Assembly (NCBI GenBank): GCA_004297625.1
Contig: SCTY01000003.1
Coordinates: 1-64,000 of the forward strand
Length of the DNA: 64,000 nucleotides
Reading direction: 5' to 3'
DNA from: Betaproteobacteria bacterium
Lineage (GTDB): Bacteria > Pseudomonadota > Gammaproteobacteria > Burkholderiales > SG8-39
Part shown: positions 49,118 to 59,222 of the stretch, piece by piece
How positions within the stretch are numbered: the first letter of the stretch is position 1
How the letters are laid out: the number at the start of each line of letters is the position of its first letter
The notes under the pieces: generated by a model
What the model saw: the letters and a program-made list of their open reading frames with translations, nothing else
Told to the model about the DNA's origin: nothing
Databases searched by the model: none
Made by a program: the position numbers and the translations under genes

Positions 49118-50224
49118 ATGAATGCTCCCGAATCCATCGATCTAGCGCGAATAGTCGCTCACCCCCGCAGCGCCTATTACATCGTGGCGCCCCCGTACGT
49201 ACGCACATCGGCTGGAATCAAGGCGGTCCACTTTCTTTGCCATGCTTTGAACCGTGTCGGAGAGCGCGCGTACATGGTGATCGAGCCCTACCCTTCCTAT
49301 TTTTCTCCTACGCACCCCGATCTCCTGACGCCACTTCTTACGCATGACGCAATCTCGGCTGATTTCGAGCGTGGCATTACTCCTATAGTCGTCTATCCCG
49401 AAACGATATCCGGCAACCCGCTTCGCGCACCGTGCGTTGTGCGCTACGTGATGAATTTTCCCGGGCTACTCGGCGGCGATATTCGGTTTGGATCAGATGA
49501 ACTGTGCTTCGGATACTCCTCGGCACTGGCGCAGGCCGTGGGCGCTCCCGATAACGTCTTGTTCATCCCCGCCTCGGACATCGACCTATTCACGCCGGAA
49601 CCGCGAGTGCCGCGGCGCGGTACGTGCTTTTTTGCGGGCAAATATCGCGACTTTCACGGCGGGAAGCTGCTGCCGATCACTGCGGACAGCGTCGAAATCA
49701 CGCGCGACCGGCCCGATTCCCTTACCCCGGCGAAGATCGCGGAACTTTTCCGCCGCTCGGAGCTGCTCTATTGCTATGAAAATTCCGCCTTGGCCATAGA
49801 GGCGGTGCTGTGCGAGTGCCCGGTGGTGTTTCTGCCGAATCGCTACCTTACCCGAGTGATCGCGGAAAAAGAGCTTGGTCTCGATGGGTACGCCTGGGGT
49901 GCTGATCAAGCGGAGATCGCACGCGCCAAGGCGACAGTGGTCCAGGGCCGGTCGAACTACTTGCGCAGCTATAGGACGTTCTGGGAACAGCTAGAGCGCT
50001 TCGTCACCGTCACGCAGATCAAGGCCAAAAGCAAGCCTTACGAGCGGGCGATTCACTCCCATTCCGTAAACCAACCAACCGCAACACACGAATTGCAAAC
50101 GCTTGCGAGGACCGCGCTATTTGTCTATCGCCAGTACGGTTGGCTCGGCGTAGGGCGCAAAGCGATAAAGCGCCTAGTCCGCATGGTACTTCGAACGCCG
50201 GGACCGACGAAGCCGCGCTGGTAA
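49118..50224 (+). CDS. Putative glycosyltransferase of the O-antigen region, family uncertain
   Basis: 368 residues, no signal peptide. YYIVAPPYVRTSAGIKAVHFLCHALNRVGERAYMVI resembles the N-terminal half of a GT-B enzyme. PRRGTCFFAGKYRDFHGGKLLP, ENSALAIEAVLCECPVVFLPN (a GT4-like E-x7-E-type nucleotide region) and GLDGYAWGADQAEIARAKA give the second half. The C-terminal helix LARTALFVYRQYGWLGVGRKAIKRLVRMV is basic and amphipathic, suggesting membrane contact. I place it as GT4-like with low certainty. The ATG is the first in frame. It is convergent with rfbH with a 15-base gap. Confidence 0.7.
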   Translation: MNAPESIDLARIVAHPRSAYYIVAPPYVRTSAGIKAVHFLCHALNRVGERAYMVIEPYPSYFSPTHPDLLTPLLTHDAISADFERGITPIVVYPETISGNPLRAPCVVRYVMNFPGLLGGDIRFGSDELCFGYSSALAQAVGAPDNVLFIPASDIDLFTPEPRVPRRGTCFFAGKYRDFHGGKLLPITADSVEITRDRPDSLTPAKIAELFRRSELLYCYENSALAIEAVLCECPVVFLPNRYLTRVIAEKELGLDGYAWGADQAEIARAKATVVQGRSNYLRSYRTFWEQLERFVTVTQIKAKSKPYERAIHSHSVNQPTATHELQTLARTALFVYRQYGWLGVGRKAIKRLVRMVLRTPGPTKPRW

Positions 50225-50239
50225 GGCAGGAAGCGGCTG

Positions 50240-51823
50240 CTAGAAGCCGACGCCTGCGAATTGCTCGATCTTGGTCGCCGCGTAGTCCAGCATGTCTTCC
50301 GTCAGGCCCGGATAGACCCCGATCCAGAAAGTGCTGTTCATGATCACGTCCGTGTTCTCCAGCGAGCCCGAAACCCGGAATTTGCGGCCGAGCATGTAGG
50401 GCTGCCGCGTCAGGTTGCCCGCGAAGAGGAGCCGTGTGCCGATCTTGTGCTGATCGAGGTAATTGAGAAGCTGCACGCGGGGGAAGTCGCAACTTTCGCG
50501 CAGCGTGATCGGAAAGCCGAACCACGACGGTTCGCTCTTGGCCGTGGCTTCCGGAAGTACCAGGAATTCCTCACAGCTGGCAAGACGCTGCTTCAGGAAA
50601 TCGAAGTTGCGGCGGCGGGCCGCGACGAAGCCGTCGAGACGGTCGAGCTGCGCGAGGCCACACGCCGCCTGCATGTCGCTGATCTTGAGGTTGTAGCCCA
50701 GGTGTGAGTAGGTGTACTTGTGGTCGTACCCTTCCGGCAGGTCGCCCAGCTTCCAGCAGAACCGCTTGCCGCAGGTGTTGTCCTTCCCCGGCGCGCAATA
50801 ACAGTCGCGTCCCCAGTCGCGGAAGGAATCGATGAGCACCTTGAGTTCGGGGTTGTTCGTGAAGACCGCGCCGCCCTCTCCCATCGTGATCTGGTGCGCA
50901 GGGTAGAAGCTGATCGTGCCGATATCGCCGAACGTTCCGACGGTCTTGCCGTCGTAGCGCGCGCCGAGCGCGTCGCAGCAATCCTCCACCAGCCACAGAC
51001 CGTGCTTCTTCGCGACTGCGGTGACTACGTCGAGGTTATAAGGATTGCCGAGCGTGTGGGCGAGCATGATCGCCCGGGTGCGGGGCGAGATCGCTTCCTC
51101 GATCTTGTCCGGGTCGACGTTGTAGGTCGGTATGTGAGCGTCGACGAACACCGGCACGGCGCCGAACTGCAGTGCCGGATTCACCGTGGTGGGAAAACCC
51201 GCCGCGACCGTAATGACCTCGTCTCCCGGTCGGATCGCGCGCGTGCCGAGCTTCGGCGATGTGAGCGCCGAGAACGCCACCAGGTTCGCCGAGGAGCCCG
51301 AGTTCACGGTCGACACGCAGCTGACGCCGAGCACCTTGCCGAGCAGGGCCTCGAACTGGTCGTTGAACCGCCCTGTCGTCAGCCAGCCGTCGAGCGAAGC
51401 GTCGACCATGTTGAGCAGCTCGGGAGCGCCAACGACCTTGCCCGAAGGCGGCACCGCGACCTGCCCACCCACGAAATCGCGCGGCGCATGCGCCAGACGT
51501 GCAAAGCGCTCTATGTCCAGCTTGACGAGAGCGCGGTACAACCCCTGCAAGCCTGCCGGATCAAGGCAGGCGCTCGTTGGCTCGAGCACGGCAGCTTCAA
51601 CGCTGAGCGGCCGGTCAAGGCGTGCATAAAGATCGACGGGCTTGGCGGCGCTTTCAACGCCACCCGCGCCGATCCGGCACCAGGACCCCGGCCCTTGGGA
51701 CCCGGCGACGGGCAGAGCGCGCACCCGGCCTTCGTGGTCTGGTTCGTCGAGAACCACCACTTGTCGCCCTTCCGTGACGCAGATCTCTCCCGGCGCCAAA
51801 GCGGTAACTTTTGGATGATTCAC
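50240..51823 (-). CDS. rfbH: CDP-6-deoxy-D-xylo-4-hexulose 3-dehydratase (RfbH/DdhC) with N-terminal extension
   Basis: 527 residues against about 437 in Salmonella RfbH. This PMP and [2Fe-2S] enzyme removes the C3 hydroxyl of CDP-4-keto-6-deoxyglucose. The core from about 122 ([10 protein letters not shown]) is clear: [79 protein letters not shown] (His replaces the aminotransferase Lys), and Cys residues in [17 protein letters not shown]. About 90 extra N-terminal residues precede it. The GTG at 51821-51823 overlaps the rfbG stop as GTGA, so the extension appears real. Its partner reductase is not in the window. Confidence 0.93.
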   Translation of the reverse strand: MNHPKVTALAPGEICVTEGRQVVVLDEPDHEGRVRALPVAGSQGPGSWCRIGAGGVESAAKPVDLYARLDRPLSVEAAVLEPTSACLDPAGLQGLYRALVKLDIERFARLAHAPRDFVGGQVAVPPSGKVVGAPELLNMVDASLDGWLTTGRFNDQFEALLGKVLGVSCVSTVNSGSSANLVAFSALTSPKLGTRAIRPGDEVITVAAGFPTTVNPALQFGAVPVFVDAHIPTYNVDPDKIEEAISPRTRAIMLAHTLGNPYNLDVVTAVAKKHGLWLVEDCCDALGARYDGKTVGTFGDIGTISFYPAHQITMGEGGAVFTNNPELKVLIDSFRDWGRDCYCAPGKDNTCGKRFCWKLGDLPEGYDHKYTYSHLGYNLKISDMQAACGLAQLDRLDGFVAARRRNFDFLKQRLASCEEFLVLPEATAKSEPSWFGFPITLRESCDFPRVQLLNYLDQHKIGTRLLFAGNLTRQPYMLGRKFRVSGSLENTDVIMNSTFWIGVYPGLTEDMLDYAATKIEQFAGVGF

Positions 51824-52908
51824 GTCGCTTGCTCCATTGCTTTCACTGCCGTTTCGTGTTCCTCAATTTGCGCCAGGCTCATGGCGCGAACTTCGCCACC
51901 TTTGGCGTAGGCCCTATACCATGCGACGGTGTGCTCCAGCGCCTGCTCGATGTTCCAGGCAGGCCGCCAACCGAGCTCGCGCCGAGCCTTGGAAATGTCC
52001 AGCCTTAGCATACCGGCCTCATGCGGGTGGTTTCCGGCGTCGCTTTCCCAGCGTGCGCCTTCGCCCCATAGGCGCGTACAGCGCTCCAGCACCCAGCGCA
52101 CGTTGCGCGCGTCGGCATCCTCCGGCCCGAAATTCCAGCCCTGCGCCCAGGGCTGCCCGTCGAGCAGCAGACGCTCCGCAAGGCGCAGATATCCGTCCAG
52201 CGGATCGAGAACGTGCTGCCATGGCCGGACTGCCTCCGGATGCCGGATGCGCACCGGCCGGCCTTCGATGATCGCGCGCGCGAAATCGGGGATCAAGCGA
52301 TCTGCCGCCCAATCGCCGCCGCCAATCACGTTGCCGGCGCGAGCTGATGCGACGGCCACTTGCCTTCCGCTGCCGGCGGCGAAGAAGGAGTCGCGAAAAC
52401 ACTGCGTAACGAGCTCGGCACAGGCCTTGCTGTTGCTGTACGGGTCGCGCCCGCCGAGGCGATCGATCTCCCGGTAGCCCCATGCCCACTCGCGGTTCTC
52501 GTAGCATTTGTCGGTGGTGATGACTACCGCCGCGCGCACGCTCGGCGTACGGCGGATCGCTTCGAGCACATGCACCGTGCCGAGGACATTGGTGGCATAC
52601 GTCTCGACGGGGTCGGTGTAGGACTGGCGCACGAGCGGCTGGGCCGCCATGTGGAACACCACTTCCGGCGCCGCCTGCGCCATTTCGCGCGAGAGGCGCG
52701 GCAGGTCGCGGATGTCGGCGATCAAGCTCTTCAGCCCTTCAGCGACACGAGCAAGCTCGAATAGACTCGGCCGCGTGGGGGCCTCGAGGGAGTAGCCGGT
52801 CACCTCTGCGCCGAGCCGTTTCAGCCAAAGCGAGAGCCAGCCGCCCTTGAACCCGGTGTGACCTGTGAGAAAGACCCGCCTTCCCTTCCAGCTCCCCGGC
52901 GCATTCAC
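51820..52908 (-). CDS. rfbG: CDP-glucose 4,6-dehydratase
   Basis: 362 residues, matching the family length (about 359). It converts CDP-glucose to CDP-4-keto-6-deoxyglucose. Features: [97 protein letters not shown] (Tyr-x3-Lys in YSNSK), and [27 protein letters not shown]. The GTG at 52906-52908 overlaps the rfbF stop as GTGA and gives a family-sized protein. Longer in-frame starts only add residues antisense to rfbF. Coupled on both sides: membrane protein, rfbF, rfbG, rfbH. Confidence 0.95.
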   Translation of the reverse strand: MNAPGSWKGRRVFLTGHTGFKGGWLSLWLKRLGAEVTGYSLEAPTRPSLFELARVAEGLKSLIADIRDLPRLSREMAQAAPEVVFHMAAQPLVRQSYTDPVETYATNVLGTVHVLEAIRRTPSVRAAVVITTDKCYENREWAWGYREIDRLGGRDPYSNSKACAELVTQCFRDSFFAAGSGRQVAVASARAGNVIGGGDWAADRLIPDFARAIIEGRPVRIRHPEAVRPWQHVLDPLDGYLRLAERLLLDGQPWAQGWNFGPEDADARNVRWVLERCTRLWGEGARWESDAGNHPHEAGMLRLDISKARRELGWRPAWNIEQALEHTVAWYRAYAKGGEVRAMSLAQIEEHETAVKAMEQAT

Positions 52909-53675
52909 CACTTTTTCCACGGCGCCCTGCCCGAACTCCACAGCTCCTCGAGGTGCTGCTTGTCCCTCAGCGTGTCCATCGGCTGCCAGAATCCGCGATG
53001 CTGCCACGCTCGCAGCTGCCCTTCCTTCGCCAGGCGCTCGAGCGGCTCGCGCTCCCAGATGATGTCGTCGCCGTCGATGTAGTCCAGCACCTTGGGAGAC
53101 AGGACGAAGAACCCGCCGTTGATCCAGCCGCCGTCGCCCTGCGGTTTTTCCTTGAAGCTTGCGACGGCATCCCCCTTAAGCTCGAGCGCACCGAAGCGGC
53201 CAGGCGGCTGCACCGCCGTCATGGTCGCGAGCTTGCCATGGCTTCGGTGGAAAGCGATGGAGCCGGCGACGTCCACGTCGCCCACGCCATCTCCATACGT
53301 CAGGCAAAAGATCGGCTCGTCGCGCACATAACGGCCTACGCGCTTGATCCGCCCGCCAGTCATCGTCGCATCACCGGTTTCCACGAGCGTGACCTTCCAC
53401 GGCTCCGCGTTTGCCTGGTGCACGTGCATGCGGTTGTCCGTCATGTCGAAGGTGACGTCCGACATGTGCAGGAAATAGTTCGCGAAGTATTCCTTGATCA
53501 CGTACCCCTTGTAGCCAAGACACACGATGAAATCGTGTATCCCCTGGGCGGAGTAAACCTTCATCACGTGCCACAGGACAGGGCGACCGCCGACCTCGAC
53601 CATGGGCTTCGGCCGTACGCCGGTTTCCTCGCTGATCCGAGTCCCCAACCCCCCCGCCAGAATCACCGCCTTCAT
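52905..53675 (-). CDS. rfbF: Glucose-1-phosphate cytidylyltransferase
   Basis: 256 residues, the expected length. It makes CDP-glucose, the precursor of all CDP-3,6-dideoxyhexoses. [28 protein letters not shown] is the nucleotidyltransferase signature with GTR and [33 protein letters not shown] and [22 protein letters not shown] are specific to RfbF/Ddh[22 protein letters not shown] metal Asp is present. The ATG (53673-53675) overlaps the upstream membrane gene stop as ATGA. Base composition begins to drop just upstream of here. Confidence 0.96.
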   Translation of the reverse strand: MKAVILAGGLGTRISEETGVRPKPMVEVGGRPVLWHVMKVYSAQGIHDFIVCLGYKGYVIKEYFANYFLHMSDVTFDMTDNRMHVHQANAEPWKVTLVETGDATMTGGRIKRVGRYVRDEPIFCLTYGDGVGDVDVAGSIAFHRSHGKLATMTAVQPPGRFGALELKGDAVASFKEKPQGDGGWINGGFFVLSPKVLDYIDGDDIIWEREPLERLAKEGQLRAWQHRGFWQPMDTLRDKQHLEELWSSGRAPWKKW

Positions 53676-55420
53676 TGCTTTTCGTCTGTAGCTAGCACAC
53701 GCATCATTTTAACTTCAGCCGCCGAGTTTCCGTTGAGCCGCTCCTTGGCGACGCAACAAAGATCCAGCTCGCCGTCGGCGACGCCGCCATAGCCCTTGCT
53801 GAACTGTACGCGAAGGGAGCGCTGCCTGAATGGCTCGGGCAGATAACCGCAACGAGTAATAACACCCGACGAGCCCATTTGCCGCAAATATTGCAACTTA
53901 TCGAGGCCCTCGGCGGCGACGTGGAGCCAGGTGATCAAGACGGGATTCCGAGTGCGTGAAAAGTATGTGTAAGTCACATCATCCAAAACGACAAAGTGTC
54001 CAGCGGCATCGCGCGGTATGTTGCACTTTTCCTCGAGCAGAGCCACCTCGCGAGCAGTAGCGCTGTCCGAGAAACGCGTTATAGAGATCCCTTTACCGAG
54101 GAATCCCTCACTAATAAATTCTCGGCCAAAACTGCTCGCTACGGCGGCAGCGCTGGCAATTACCGCGACAGCGAGGACGGCAGTGAATACGCGCGCTCGG
54201 CGAAGCTGCCCTGTTCCGACTTGAAGGCCATATGCGATCGCGAGCATCGGCCAGACGAAGGCGACTTCATAGAAGTGCTTCGATGAATTTAGCGCGGCGT
54301 ATGGAACTACAGCGACCACTATCAGCAGGGCCATGATATTGCTCTGCGGCAAATTCGTGCGCTGACGAATCAAATGACATATATCTTTTATGGCAGCCGT
54401 TCCCACGCTTATCGTAAGCCAGAGCAGCGCGGTGAGCCCTACTGAATTTGCGAGCTTGCCGAGTACCCCGATTCCACCACGGCTAGTACGCGGCAACCAG
54501 TCGATCGGATAACTCTTATGGAAGCCGGCGTGATAAAGATATGCGGTAGAGTTCGCTAGATTGGTCCCGGCCTGTTGGAAAAACGCAGTCGGGTCGGAAA
54601 AAACCAGCGCCGGGTCAAGGCTAAGGTTATGGAAGTACGTCTGAATGGCTGGATTTTCCGGGCAGGTATATGAAATGCGCCAAAAAAGGTAAGCCTCAGC
54701 AATGCAGCCTACCAATAGCGCAATCCATAGATAAGACGTAGCCCCCGAAAACAGCCGGCGAAAAATCAGCCACCCGAGGTAAAGGACAAGCGGCGCAAGG
54801 AAGAGCATTTTCGGGTGAAGAGAGTAAAGCCATGTCATGAAGAGAAAGAACAATGGCGGCACGCACCATCTCGCATACCGGAAGTCTTGCGTCGCCATTA
54901 CGCGAACGTGCGTGATGGCCAGCGCAAGAACAAGGACAAGTGCAAGTCCTTCGGGTCTGGTCATCACTAAGCTCAAGGGAATAATGCCGAGTGAGCTGAC
55001 CAGCAAAACCACTAGCCCGCGGTTCGCTCCTCGCAAACTTATTACAGCTCGTACGGGCGATGAGTTGACCGGGAAAAGGATTAGTGCCAGGCCGAACGCA
55101 ACGCCAACGGTCGCTAGCCCGATGGCGCGCAGCAGCGTCGGATCCTGGATCATGCCGAATAGCAAAAAGTCGAGCGCTTTAGCCGGCACCCACGAATAAG
55201 GCATCGGTGCAGTGAATGAACGAACACAAGTTGGATACACATTCATCACAGTGAGGCCGTCCGTAAATCCCCTGGAAGTGAGAATTCGATAGGCGATCTC
55301 GTCTGGATAAATCGGCAGGTACGCCGCGACAAACCAGGTCGCGCTCGCCGCGACCAGTGCTGCAATAACGATCCCAGCCGCCGCCGCAGCACGCACACGC
55401 TCGCGCGGTGGTTGCCTCAT
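53672..55420 (-). CDS. Polytopic membrane protein, glycosyltransferase-like, unassigned
   Basis: 582 residues with about 11 hydrophobic segments between 15 and 410, and a C-terminal soluble domain of about 150 residues. An early acidic loop, [14 protein letters not shown], near the first helix recalls the Asp-Glu motif of GT-C enzymes (GT39/ArnT type), and [16 protein letters not shown] is a later helix. No clear family signature was recognised. The gene leads the rfbF-G-H group, overlapping rfbF by 4 bases. It may attach or modify the dideoxyhexose, or polymerise or modify O-units on the periplasmic side. More A+T-rich than the rfb genes that follow. Confidence 0.65.
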   Translation of the reverse strand: MRQPPRERVRAAAAAGIVIAALVAASATWFVAAYLPIYPDEIAYRILTSRGFTDGLTVMNVYPTCVRSFTAPMPYSWVPAKALDFLLFGMIQDPTLLRAIGLATVGVAFGLALILFPVNSSPVRAVISLRGANRGLVVLLVSSLGIIPLSLVMTRPEGLALVLVLALAITHVRVMATQDFRYARWCVPPLFFLFMTWLYSLHPKMLFLAPLVLYLGWLIFRRLFSGATSYLWIALLVGCIAEAYLFWRISYTCPENPAIQTYFHNLSLDPALVFSDPTAFFQQAGTNLANSTAYLYHAGFHKSYPIDWLPRTSRGGIGVLGKLANSVGLTALLWLTISVGTAAIKDICHLIRQRTNLPQSNIMALLIVVAVVPYAALNSSKHFYEVAFVWPMLAIAYGLQVGTGQLRRARVFTAVLAVAVIASAAAVASSFGREFISEGFLGKGISITRFSDSATAREVALLEEKCNIPRDAAGHFVVLDDVTYTYFSRTRNPVLITWLHVAAEGLDKLQYLRQMGSSGVITRCGYLPEPFRQRSLRVQFSKGYGGVADGELDLCCVAKERLNGNSAAEVKMMRVLATDEKQ

Positions 55421-55610
55421 TCTGGATTTCCCCTCGATTCCTAAGGGCGGTATCTTATCGTCATCGCGGCCACGCTATAACTGCGAGCTACGACGCCTGT
55501 AAAATATCCCTGCTTGCTGCTGGTTTCGTCCCGGTGGATGTCAGCTACTCAGTCCTTCGGTTCGGCCGCATTCCAAGTTTGAACAGACCTCCGTTGAGGG
55601 TTATCGGCTG
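55421..55610. promoter_or_regulatory. Divergent intergenic region before the dideoxyhexose reductase gene
   Basis: 190 bases between divergent starts at 55420 and 55611. It contains TATAAC (55476-55481) and TAAAAT (55499-55504) as possible -10 elements, and GAGGG about 10 bases before the ATG at 55611. No convincing -35 at the right distance was found. It presumably drives the 53672-rfbH operon leftward and the reductase-tyv-GT2 operon rightward. Confidence 0.4.
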
Positions 55611-56501
55611 ATGAGAGAGCGGCATTTCCGCACCGTACTTCTGACTGGCGCGACAGGTTTTTTGGGAAGTCATGTTGCCCGAGCCCTGCTACGTCAACAC
55701 GTGAAGCTGTATGCGACTGCGCGGGATAGCTCGAGCTTTGCGCGGGTGCTTGATATAAAGCACCAAATCGACTGGATCGGAACCGATGGCCATCTGCCAT
55801 CGAGAGCGAGAAAACTTGAGGCAATTGACTGTATCGTCCATTGCGCGACGAATTATGGACGGGGGGAAGCCACGCCGATTTCCACTATTGAATCAAACCT
55901 CATCCTGCCGCTTCAATTGCTGGAAACGACCGTGAACAACGGCCTTAGATGCTTCATCAACACGGATACCTATCTAGACAAGGGCATCAATCATTACTCG
56001 CTTTCCAAGAAGCAGTTCGCCGAATGGCTCGAAAGCTATAAAGAGCGCTTGGTATGCATAAATGTCGTGCTTGAGCACTTTTATGGACCGGGCGACAACA
56101 AGACCAAGTTCGTGACCTGGCTGACGGATCAATTGCTCGAAGAGGTGGAAACAATTCCCCTTACCGCCGGCCAGCAGCGGCGGGATTTCATCTATATCGA
56201 CGACGTGGTCGCCGGCTTTCTAGCTATTTTCCGCTTTGCTCAAGATATAGACGTGGGATTTCATCGCTTCGACGTAGGTTCCGGCACGCCAATTTCGATT
56301 CGCCACTTCGCTGAACTGGCCAAGGTTATGACCGGGAATTCAAAAACGGTGCTCCACTTCGGGGCCATTCCCTACAGGCCAAGTGAAGTCATGGACGCCA
56401 CTATAGATATTCGAGCCTTAACTGCTTTGGGTTGGAATCCCACTGTAGGACTAACGGAGGGTCTATCCAAGACAATAGCGGCGCGGAGAACCGGCAAGTG
56501 A
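55611..56501 (+). CDS. CDP-paratose (or CDP-abequose) synthase-like SDR reductase
   Basis: 296 residues. Opening TVLLTGATGFLGSHVARALLRQHV, HCATNYGRGEATPISTIESNLILPLQLLE, and NHYSLSKKQFAEWL (Tyr-x3-Lys) are characteristic of the RfbJ/RfbS-type 4-ketoreductases that finish CDP-3,6-dideoxyhexoses; NVVLEHFYGPGDNKTKFVTWLTDQLL is also typical. The next gene is CDP-paratose 2-epimerase, so CDP-paratose synthase (Prt/RfbS) is the consistent choice, but abequose synthase (RfbJ) is a close relative and cannot be excluded. The TGA overlaps the tyv GTG. Composition is more A+T-rich than the core genome here. Confidence 0.85.
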   Translation: MRERHFRTVLLTGATGFLGSHVARALLRQHVKLYATARDSSSFARVLDIKHQIDWIGTDGHLPSRARKLEAIDCIVHCATNYGRGEATPISTIESNLILPLQLLETTVNNGLRCFINTDTYLDKGINHYSLSKKQFAEWLESYKERLVCINVVLEHFYGPGDNKTKFVTWLTDQLLEEVETIPLTAGQQRRDFIYIDDVVAGFLAIFRFAQDIDVGFHRFDVGSGTPISIRHFAELAKVMTGNSKTVLHFGAIPYRPSEVMDATIDIRALTALGWNPTVGLTEGLSKTIAARRTGK

Positions 56502-57526
56502 CTCGGCGAGTGCTTATTACAGGCGGTTGTGGATTCATCGGTTCCAATCTTGCGCGAGAGTCAATCGAAAAAGGATACGAATTGTGCCTCGTCGATGACC
56601 TGAGCCGCCTGGGAAGTAAGGCAAATCTTGAATGGCTCCGCAATGCTGGCCAGTTTGATTTTCACCGCGTCGATATCACAGAGCGGGATAGTGTGACAAG
56701 AATCATCCGAGAGTTCCGCCCTTCTCTTGTCTTTCATCTAGCAGGACAAGTAGCGATGACCACGTCCCTTGAGAACCCACTGCGCGATTTTGAGGTGAAC
56801 GTGGCAGGGACAATTTACGTTCTCGAGGCACTACGCAAATACCAACCGGACGCTATCGTGCTGTTCTCGTCTACGAACAAAGTCTATGGAGACTTGGAGC
56901 ATATCCGGTATAAAGACACTGCCCTACGATATGTGGCGCCGGAGTTTCCAGACGGCTTTGATGAGTCTCTTGGACTGGACTTCCGATCGCCCTACGGCTG
57001 CTCGAAAGGTGCCGCGGATCAGTACGTCCTCGAATACGCAAGATCGTTCGGCTTACGGGGGCTCGTATTTCGGCACTCGTCGATCTTCGGCCTCCGGCAG
57101 TTCAGCACGGTAGACCAGGGGTGGATCGGGTGGTTCATCTCGGAGGCGCTTCGGATTAGAGCGCAAACCGGGCGAGGAGATATCCGCATCGCCGGCGACG
57201 GCAAGCAAGTCCGTGATGTGCTCTTCTCGCAGGATCTGGTCGAGTGTTATTTTGCCGCCGCACGCTGCATCGAGCGAACCGCGGGAAAGACCTACAACAT
57301 CGGCGGCGGCATGCGCAACAGCCTCTCCTTGCTAGAGCTTTTTCGCATATTGCAGGATATGCTCCGCATTACCATAAACGTGGATAAAGGCCCTTGGCGA
57401 GCGCACGACCAAAAGCTGTTCGTGGCCGATTGCCGTAGGGCACGCGAGGATTTCGGATGGCACCCGAGCATTAGCAAGGAGGAGGGCCTGCTGAAGATGA
57501 CGGAATGGATGCAATCCCGACTGTAA
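56498..57526 (+). CDS. tyv: CDP-paratose 2-epimerase (CDP-tyvelose synthase)
   Basis: 342 residues against 338 in Salmonella RfbE. It interconverts CDP-paratose and CDP-tyvelose. Highly specific segments: LITGGCGFIGSNLARES, FHLAGQVAMTTSLENPLRDFE, FSSTNKVYGDLEHIRYKDT, SPYGCSKGAADQYVLEYA (Tyr-x3-Lys) and FRHSSIFGLRQFSTVDQGW. The pattern matches RfbE/Tyv over its whole length. The GTG at 56498-56500 overlaps the upstream stop (GTGA), and the family motif starts 5 codons later; longer in-frame starts are not supported. Immediately followed by a GT2 gene with no gap. Its presence predicts tyvelose. Confidence 0.95.
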   Translation: MTRRVLITGGCGFIGSNLARESIEKGYELCLVDDLSRLGSKANLEWLRNAGQFDFHRVDITERDSVTRIIREFRPSLVFHLAGQVAMTTSLENPLRDFEVNVAGTIYVLEALRKYQPDAIVLFSSTNKVYGDLEHIRYKDTALRYVAPEFPDGFDESLGLDFRSPYGCSKGAADQYVLEYARSFGLRGLVFRHSSIFGLRQFSTVDQGWIGWFISEALRIRAQTGRGDIRIAGDGKQVRDVLFSQDLVECYFAAARCIERTAGKTYNIGGGMRNSLSLLELFRILQDMLRITINVDKGPWRAHDQKLFVADCRRAREDFGWHPSISKEEGLLKMTEWMQSRL

Positions 57527-58228
57527 ATGCGCTTAGACCTGACTGTCGCGCTCCCGTCGTACCGCGAGGCTGCTAACCTAGCAAGAATTCTCCCACGCCT
57601 GCACGACGTACTCGGACCTACCGGCCTGCGGTACGAACTCCTTGTAATCGATACGCCAAGCGCGCTGGATGAGACGCCAGCACTGTGCCGAGAGTATTTA
57701 GCGCGACATGTTTGCCGCGCCGGAGGACTCGAATATGGGAATGCGGTTCGCACCGGGATTCGTGAGGCGCTCGGGCAATATGTCGTTTTCATGGATGCCG
57801 ACGGATCACATCCGCCTGAATTCGTCGTCAAAATGCTGGAACGCCGCTTCGACGCGGACATCGTTGTAGCTTCCCGCTACGTGGCAGGTGGAGGTTCGGA
57901 CAACGGCCTCGCGCTACGTGCCATGAGCCGCTTGCTGAATTGGAGTTATGGCGCCGTGCTGGGAATAAAGTGCCGCGACGTGTCGAACAGCTTCCGGCTC
58001 TACCAACTGGAATTGCTGAAGGGCCTAAACCTGCGATGCAATGATTTTGATATCGTCGAAGAAATTTTGATGAAGTCGTTTATGGCGAGCAAGAACCTGC
58101 GGCTCTGCGAGATTCCCTTCAAGTTCCTGCGGCGGGAAGAAGGTACTTCCAAGCGAAACCTCTCGAAATTTGTCTACAGCTACGTGGTGACGTTATTTAG
58201 GCTTTTAGCGTTGCGGCTCACGGCATAA
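57527..58228 (+). CDS. GT2 glycosyltransferase, dolichol-phosphate-mannose-synthase-like
   Basis: 233 residues. LTVALPSYREAANLARILPRLHDVL, YELLVIDTPSALDETPAL, GLEYGNAVRTGIREALGQYVVFMDADGSHPPEFVVKML (DxD metal site) and IVVASRYVAGGGSDNG match the DPM1/ArnC-like GT2 group, which makes polyprenyl-phosphate sugars or acts in O-chain synthesis. RREEGTSKRNLSKFVYSYVVTLFRLLALRL is a basic and hydrophobic C-terminus without the two-helix anchor of GtrB. The start abuts the tyv stop, so translation is coupled. A product such as polyprenyl-P-hexose could serve the polytopic GT-C-like proteins here. Donor unknown. Confidence 0.85.
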   Translation: MRLDLTVALPSYREAANLARILPRLHDVLGPTGLRYELLVIDTPSALDETPALCREYLARHVCRAGGLEYGNAVRTGIREALGQYVVFMDADGSHPPEFVVKMLERRFDADIVVASRYVAGGGSDNGLALRAMSRLLNWSYGAVLGIKCRDVSNSFRLYQLELLKGLNLRCNDFDIVEEILMKSFMASKNLRLCEIPFKFLRREEGTSKRNLSKFVYSYVVTLFRLLALRLTA

Positions 58229-58258
58229 GGCCTGAGATCGTTCTTTTCTCAAGTTCCA

Positions 58259-59215
58259 ATGGTTGAAACTGACTCGAAGCGCCCGGTTTTCCGAGCAGCC
58301 GCCATAGTTTTGCGCGTCTTGGTATCTGGCGTGCTTATCTGGTGGTGCTTGCGCCAAGTTGGATTGGAGACGCTGCGACACGGGCTGGGAAGAGTTAATT
58401 ACACCGCCGCGGCCGCCGCAATTATCATTCTCTTAGCCCAACTCGTACTAAATGCTTGGCGCTGGCGGCTGGTCTGCGCTGCCCTAGGCCATGGGCAGCC
58501 TTCTCCCAGAAATGCCCTCCGCTGGTGCGGCCTCAGTCTCCTGCTTAGTCAGGTTCTTCCGTCCACGATTGGAGGCGACGCATACCGGATCGGAGCCTTC
58601 AGCCGCCAGGCCGGCTTGCTGGCGGCCGCTCGGACGGTTGTGCACGACCGCTTGATCGGAATGATGGCGCTTGCAGCGGTGGCGGCGCTCACCTCCTCCA
58701 TAGCCCTTTCGGTGTCCGGTTTCAGCATTGCATTTGCAAGCATGCTCGCCTTCAGCGGCGCGATCTTCCTGTTGCTTGCCGGCGGCGCAGCCTTTGGGCG
58801 CCATGTCCTTCAGCGCATCCCTTATCCCGTTGCACGAAGATTTGGAGATGAACTGAGAGCCTTTCGCACCGTCTATCAGTCACCGATCATCTTCTTTGTT
58901 TCCGTAGCCGTGCAAGTTCTTACGTTAGTCGCGGTGGTAGCGATCCACATGGGGTCCGGCCGGCAGGACGCAGAAACATGGCAGTTCATCGTCGTTACAC
59001 CAGGGGCCATGCTAGCGTCAGCGATGCCTGTTTCGCTTGGGGGATGGGGTGTTCGGGAGGGGGCAATGGCTTTCGGCTTCCGAGCCTTCGACACTGCGCC
59101 CGATACACCGATCCTTGTCTCGGTCGCCTATGGGTTAATGTTACTCGTGACAGGTTTGTTGGGCTCGATTTTGTGGTCGGTGCTGCGAAGCGGTAGAAGC
59201 GCGCACGTCGGCTGA
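58259..59215 (+). CDS. Lysylphosphatidylglycerol-synthase-TM/UPF0104-like flippase-domain protein
   Basis: 318 residues with about eight transmembrane helices: VLVSGVLIWWCLRQVGL, AAAAIIILLAQLVLNAWRWRLV, LLLSQVLPSTIGGDAYRIG (family hallmark GGDAYR), ARTVVHDRLIGMMAL, and VTPGAMLASAMPVSLGGWGVREGAM (second hallmark). The family (AglD/MprF N-terminal type) is thought to flip lipids or lipid-linked sugars. It follows the GT2 gene by 30 bases on the same strand and is convergent with a minus-strand membrane gene (7-base gap). A role in flipping the GT2 product is plausible. Confidence 0.85.
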   Translation: MVETDSKRPVFRAAAIVLRVLVSGVLIWWCLRQVGLETLRHGLGRVNYTAAAAAIIILLAQLVLNAWRWRLVCAALGHGQPSPRNALRWCGLSLLLSQVLPSTIGGDAYRIGAFSRQAGLLAAARTVVHDRLIGMMALAAVAALTSSIALSVSGFSIAFASMLAFSGAIFLLLAGGAAFGRHVLQRIPYPVARRFGDELRAFRTVYQSPIIFFVSVAVQVLTLVAVVAIHMGSGRQDAETWQFIVVTPGAMLASAMPVSLGGWGVREGAMAFGFRAFDTAPDTPILVSVAYGLMLLVTGLLGSILWSVLRSGRSAHVG

Positions 59216-59222
59216 CCTGGTG

